This document shows, in pieces, positions 61,431-64,000 of a stretch of DNA of 64,000 nt. Position numbers and translations under genes: made by a program. The stretch is from Actinoplanes subtropicus (GTDB taxonomy: Bacteria > Actinomycetota > Actinomycetes > Mycobacteriales > Micromonosporaceae). A model generated the notes under the pieces. That model had not been told where the DNA came from. It saw only the letters and a list, made by a program, of their open reading frames with translations, and did not search any database. How positions within the stretch are numbered: position 1 is the first letter of the stretch; the number at the start of each line of letters is the position of its first letter. Location of the stretch: NCBI RefSeq assembly GCF_000721705.1, contig NZ_JOJL01000024.1, positions 62,001-126,000 of the forward strand, in the 5' to 3' direction.

Positions 61431-63158
61431 ATGAGTGATCTAGGCCTGCCGACACAGGTGACGACCGAGATCGACAGCCCGATCCGGGAGACTCGTCTGA
61501 CCGCGGTGGACGAGCTGTCCCGGCTCGCCGGCGAAGCCGATCTCGCCATGGCCGCTGCCGCGCGCCGGGCCCTCGAAACGCTCACCCAGGACGACAGCCG
61601 GACCGTCTCGGCCGCGGCCGCCGCCGCACTGGAACGCACGGCCATCCGGCTGCGCCCCGACCGCGTCGACTTCGGACAGGTCCCGCCCGGCACCCCGCGG
61701 GTGGTGGCCGACGTGCTGGTCGACGGGCCGCCGCTGGCCGCCGCGACGGCCACGGTCACCGTCTCCGGCCCCGGGCTGCGGGCCATGCTGGCCGGCCGTC
61801 AACTGCGCATCCTCTGGCAGCCCCGGTCCGAGTGGCTGGACGGGTCGGTCACCGTGCGCGGGCCGGCCGGCTGGGCCGACGTGCGGGTGACCGGGCAGGT
61901 GCCGGCGGCCGTGCCGCCGCCGATGACCCGCAGCGGGGTCGAGGCGCAGATGCGGGCGGTCGACGGGCTCAGCACGTACGGGCCGCCGCGGGTGACCGTG
62001 CTGCCGCCGCCGCGCCCGCGCCGCCGCAGCCGGGTCGGTGCGGTCGCGCTGATCGGCGGGCTGACCGCGCTGGTGCTGCTCGGCGGCGTCGGCGTGGCCT
62101 GGGCCCTGGTGAACGACCAGCCGAACGGCGACGGCCTCCTCGCCGCGCCGCCGCCTACCTCGGCCCCGGCGTTCGTAGCCGGCACCGCCCAGGCTGGCAA
62201 CGCGCCCACCCCCGTCGCCACGCTCAACGCGGAACCGCTCGCGCACCGGGTGGTCAGCGTCGCCAAGCCCACCGTCATCGGCACGATCAAGGTCGGCAAC
62301 GAGCCGGAGGGGATGGCGGTCTCACCGGACAGCCGCACCCTCTACGTGGCCGACCAGAGCTCCCACGTGCTCTCCATCGTGGACACCGGCACCCGCCAGG
62401 TGTCGAGCGTGACCCTGCGGGACACTCCGCGCTTCGTCGCCGTCTCCCGGGACGGCCGCCAGGTCTTCGTGTCGATGTACGAGAACGACAAGTCCGGCAG
62501 CGGGGTGGCCGTGCTCGACGCGGCCGGCCGCGACGTCGACCATTACCTCAACACCGGCAAGCAGCCGTACGCGTTGTCGGTCAGCCCGGACGGCCAGGTC
62601 TGGGTGCCGATCCACTCGGCCGGCCGGATCGAGATCTACACGGCCGGCCAGCAGCAGCAGGTCGGCCGGATCACGGTGCCGCCCAACCCGCACGCGATCG
62701 GCTACGCCGGCGACCTGCAGCGCGCGTTCACCGCCAACCACGAGTCCAACGTGGTCGCGGTCATCGACATGCGCTCCGACCAGCTGCTCGGGTCGGTGCC
62801 GGTGAGCAAGTCGCCGCACAGCCTCGCGGTCTCGCCGGACGGCCGCCGGGTGCTGGTGGCCGGCTACGACGCCGACGCGGCCGACCTGATCGACACCGTG
62901 ACGCTGCAGCGCACCGGCCCGTTCAAGGTCGGTCACCAGCCGCAGAGCGTGGCCTGGGCGGCCGACGGCGCGCACGGCTACATCGTCAACGAGGGCGACA
63001 ACACGATTTCGGTGCTGGACGGGCACACCGGTCAGGTGACCGCCACCGTCAAGGTCGGAAAGAGCCCGCGTACGGTCTCGGTCGCCCCGGACGGCCGGCT
63101 CGCCTACGTCTCGAACGGCGACGACGACACCGTCTCGGTCCTCCAGGTGGGTGAGTGA
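61431..63158 (+). CDS. YVTN beta-propeller protein with N-terminal HEAT-like part and one membrane span
   Basis: 575 residues. The N-terminal 70 residues resemble a HEAT-like helix pair, then a beta-sandwich (80-165), a span near 203-225 (GAVALIGGLTALVLLGGVGV) and an external seven-bladed propeller of YVTN repeats (for example GNEPEGMAVSPDSRTLYVAD, GHQPQSVAWAADGAHGYIV). The stop overlaps the ECF sigma gene (GTGA). The external propeller probably binds a surface ligand and may signal to the sigma/anti-sigma pair. Confidence 0.9.
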   Translation: MSDLGLPTQVTTEIDSPIRETRLTAVDELSRLAGEADLAMAAAARRALETLTQDDSRTVSAAAAAALERTAIRLRPDRVDFGQVPPGTPRVVADVLVDGPPLAAATATVTVSGPGLRAMLAGRQLRILWQPRSEWLDGSVTVRGPAGWADVRVTGQVPAAVPPPMTRSGVEAQMRAVDGLSTYGPPRVTVLPPPRPRRRSRVGAVALIGGLTALVLLGGVGVAWALVNDQPNGDGLLAAPPPTSAPAFVAGTAQAGNAPTPVATLNAEPLAHRVVSVAKPTVIGTIKVGNEPEGMAVSPDSRTLYVADQSSHVLSIVDTGTRQVSSVTLRDTPRFVAVSRDGRQVFVSMYENDKSGSGVAVLDAAGRDVDHYLNTGKQPYALSVSPDGQVWVPIHSAGRIEIYTAGQQQQVGRITVPPNPHAIGYAGDLQRAFTANHESNVVAVIDMRSDQLLGSVPVSKSPHSLAVSPDGRRVLVAGYDADAADLIDTVTLQRTGPFKVGHQPQSVAWAADGAHGYIVNEGDNTISVLDGHTGQVTATVKVGKSPRTVSVAPDGRLAYVSNGDDDTVSVLQVGE

Positions 63159-63571
63159 AGAGCCGCGGGCGCGCCGACGAGGTACTGATCCGTCGGGTCT
63201 GCGAGGAGCACGGGGCCGCCCTGCTCGCGTACGCGTCGAGGCTGGTCGGCGATCCGGCGCGCGGGCACGCGGTGGCCCGGGAGGCGCTGGTGGCCGCCTG
63301 GCGCGACCCCGAGGTGCTGGACGGCCCGGCCCGTACCCGGCTCTTCGCGATCGTCCGGGAGATCGCGGGCGCCGGCCCGGCCCCGGACATCGCCCTGCTC
63401 GGCGCGATGGAGGCGCTCGCGCCGGAGGAGCGGGACGTGCTGCGGGCGCTCTACTTCCAGGGGCGGGACGTGGCCGAGGCGGCCGAGTCGCTCGGGGTGC
63501 CGGCCGGGGCGGTCAAGATGCGCAGCTATCACGCGCTGCGGCGGCTGCGGGAGGCGGTGGCGGCCGGATGA
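63155..63571 (+). CDS. Short ECF-type RNA polymerase sigma factor
   Basis: 138 residues from GTG 63155. Region 2 (HGAALLAYASRLVGDPARGH, then ALVAAWRDP) and region 4 (LAPEERDVLRALYFQGRDVA, GAVKMRSYHALRRLR) are recognisable, but the linker is very short; ordinary ECF factors have 160-200 residues. It may be a minimal sigma factor. Coupled by overlap both to the propeller gene and to the anti-sigma gene. Confidence 0.85.
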   Translation: MKSRGRADEVLIRRVCEEHGAALLAYASRLVGDPARGHAVAREALVAAWRDPEVLDGPARTRLFAIVREIAGAGPAPDIALLGAMEALAPEERDVLRALYFQGRDVAEAAESLGVPAGAVKMRSYHALRRLREAVAAG

Positions 63572-64000
63572 GCGAGCACGAGACGGAGCTGCTCGGGGCG
63601 TACGTCCTCGGGGTTCTGGAGCATGGTGAGCAGGCGGCGGTGCGGGCCCACCTCGACGGCTGCGCGCCGTGCCGGCGCGAGGTCGAGGATCTCCGCGGGA
63701 TGGAGGCGGCACTGGGCGAGTTGCCGCCGGAGGCGTTCCTGGACGGGCCGCCGCCGGATGGCGACTTCCTCCTGCAGAACACCCTTCGGGAGGTACGCCG
63801 GATCAGCTCCCGGCAAGCATGGCGGAACAGGGCCCTGGCGGCCGCCGCGGCCGTGGTCGCCGTGGTCGTGGCGCTCGGTGCCGGCGCGGTGGTCGGCCGG
63901 GGGACAGCCAGGCCGGTGGCCGTCGCGCCGACCGTTCCCGGCGCCCGTACCGGAGCGGGCGCCGACGCGGAGACCGGGGTGTCGATGAGCGCCACGGTCC
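63568..64000 (+). CDS. Anti-sigma factor with zinc-finger domain (3' end outside window)
   Basis: The frame from ATG 63568 is open to the last base, so 144 residues are visible. Residues 28-36 (HLDGCAPCRR) give the H-x3-C-x2-C zinc-binding anti-sigma motif. A membrane span (ALAAAAAVVAVVVALGAGAV) lies at about 105-125, and the extracytoplasmic part starts within the window. It should hold the preceding sigma factor inactive until a signal arrives. Confidence 0.9.
   Translation, partial: MSEHETELLGAYVLGVLEHGEQAAVRAHLDGCAPCRREVEDLRGMEAALGELPPEAFLDGPPPDGDFLLQNTLREVRRISSRQAWRNRALAAAAAVVAVVVALGAGAVVGRGTARPVAVAPTVPGARTGAGADAETGVSMSATV

Overview
The window is high-GC DNA (mostly G or C at third codon positions, many GTG starts and 4-bp ATGA/GTGA gene overlaps) from a filamentous actinomycete. 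XRE/DUF5753-DUF397 gene pairs, a SARP and a large LuxR-type regulator, a WXG100 protein, Tat-exported pectin enzymes and a RiPP locus fit a soil Micromonosporaceae such as Actinoplanes. The genus is an inference from gene content, not from a marker gene. No rRNA, tRNA, insertion sequence or CRISPR array was seen.

Layout. 1-3725: the 3' part of a GH35 beta-galactosidase gene meets an L-lactate permease gene tail to tail. 3807-5245: a WXG100 protein with a C-terminal HEKLH (zincin-like) domain, plus a coupled 94-residue Cys4 protein. 5359-8739: an NMT1/THI5-type ABC importer with one ATPase and two permeases. 8745-21151: one long leftward operon for a group 1h (actinobacterial, high-affinity) [NiFe] hydrogenase, in the order hhyS, hhyL, NifU-like, DUF5947, DUF6084, a 414-aa unknown, a 40-aa membrane peptide, an endopeptidase, a HypC-HypF fusion, hypC, hypD, hypE, DUF6390 and an isochorismatase-like hydrolase. 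hypA and hypB run divergently (21292-22289). Beyond them lie a small protein resembling amino-acid kinases (22293-22871), an orphan second hydrogenase small subunit carrying Glu in place of the diagnostic Asp (23121-24113), and an ATPase-fold/HTH regulator followed by a PLP decarboxylase gene.

25926-29413 holds three tandem XRE/DUF5753 regulators and two DUF397 proteins. Next come a truncated aminoglycoside phosphotransferase and a pectinesterase. 31170-37540 holds a SARP regulator, a two-gene RiPP locus (103-aa precursor plus B12/radical-SAM maturase), a winged-helix protein and a divergent 117-aa protein. 37558-39361 has another XRE-DUF397 pair and a DUF6232 membrane protein. 39362-40335 is a gene-free repeat island with 16-bp and 24-bp tandem repeats and a 108-bp inverted repeat.

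40336-52475: a ricin-type lectin membrane protein, an exo-rhamnogalacturonan lyase, a LuxR-type regulator, a frameshifted methyltransferase coupled to a class V aminotransferase, a second pectinesterase, an RibD-like reductase and a group II PLP decarboxylase. 52495-64000: a UbiD decarboxylase, a protease-MoxR-DUF58-VWA-VWA operon, a DrrAB-type exporter with a divergent TetR regulator and clear operator, and a YVTN propeller-ECF sigma-anti-sigma operon cut by the window end.

Two themes connect scattered genes. One is scavenging of trace hydrogen, with a complete maturation set (HypA-F and endopeptidase) in one place. The other is plant cell-wall pectin use: GH35, two pectinesterases and the rhamnogalacturonan lyase, two of which share a LacI-type operator-like palindrome.
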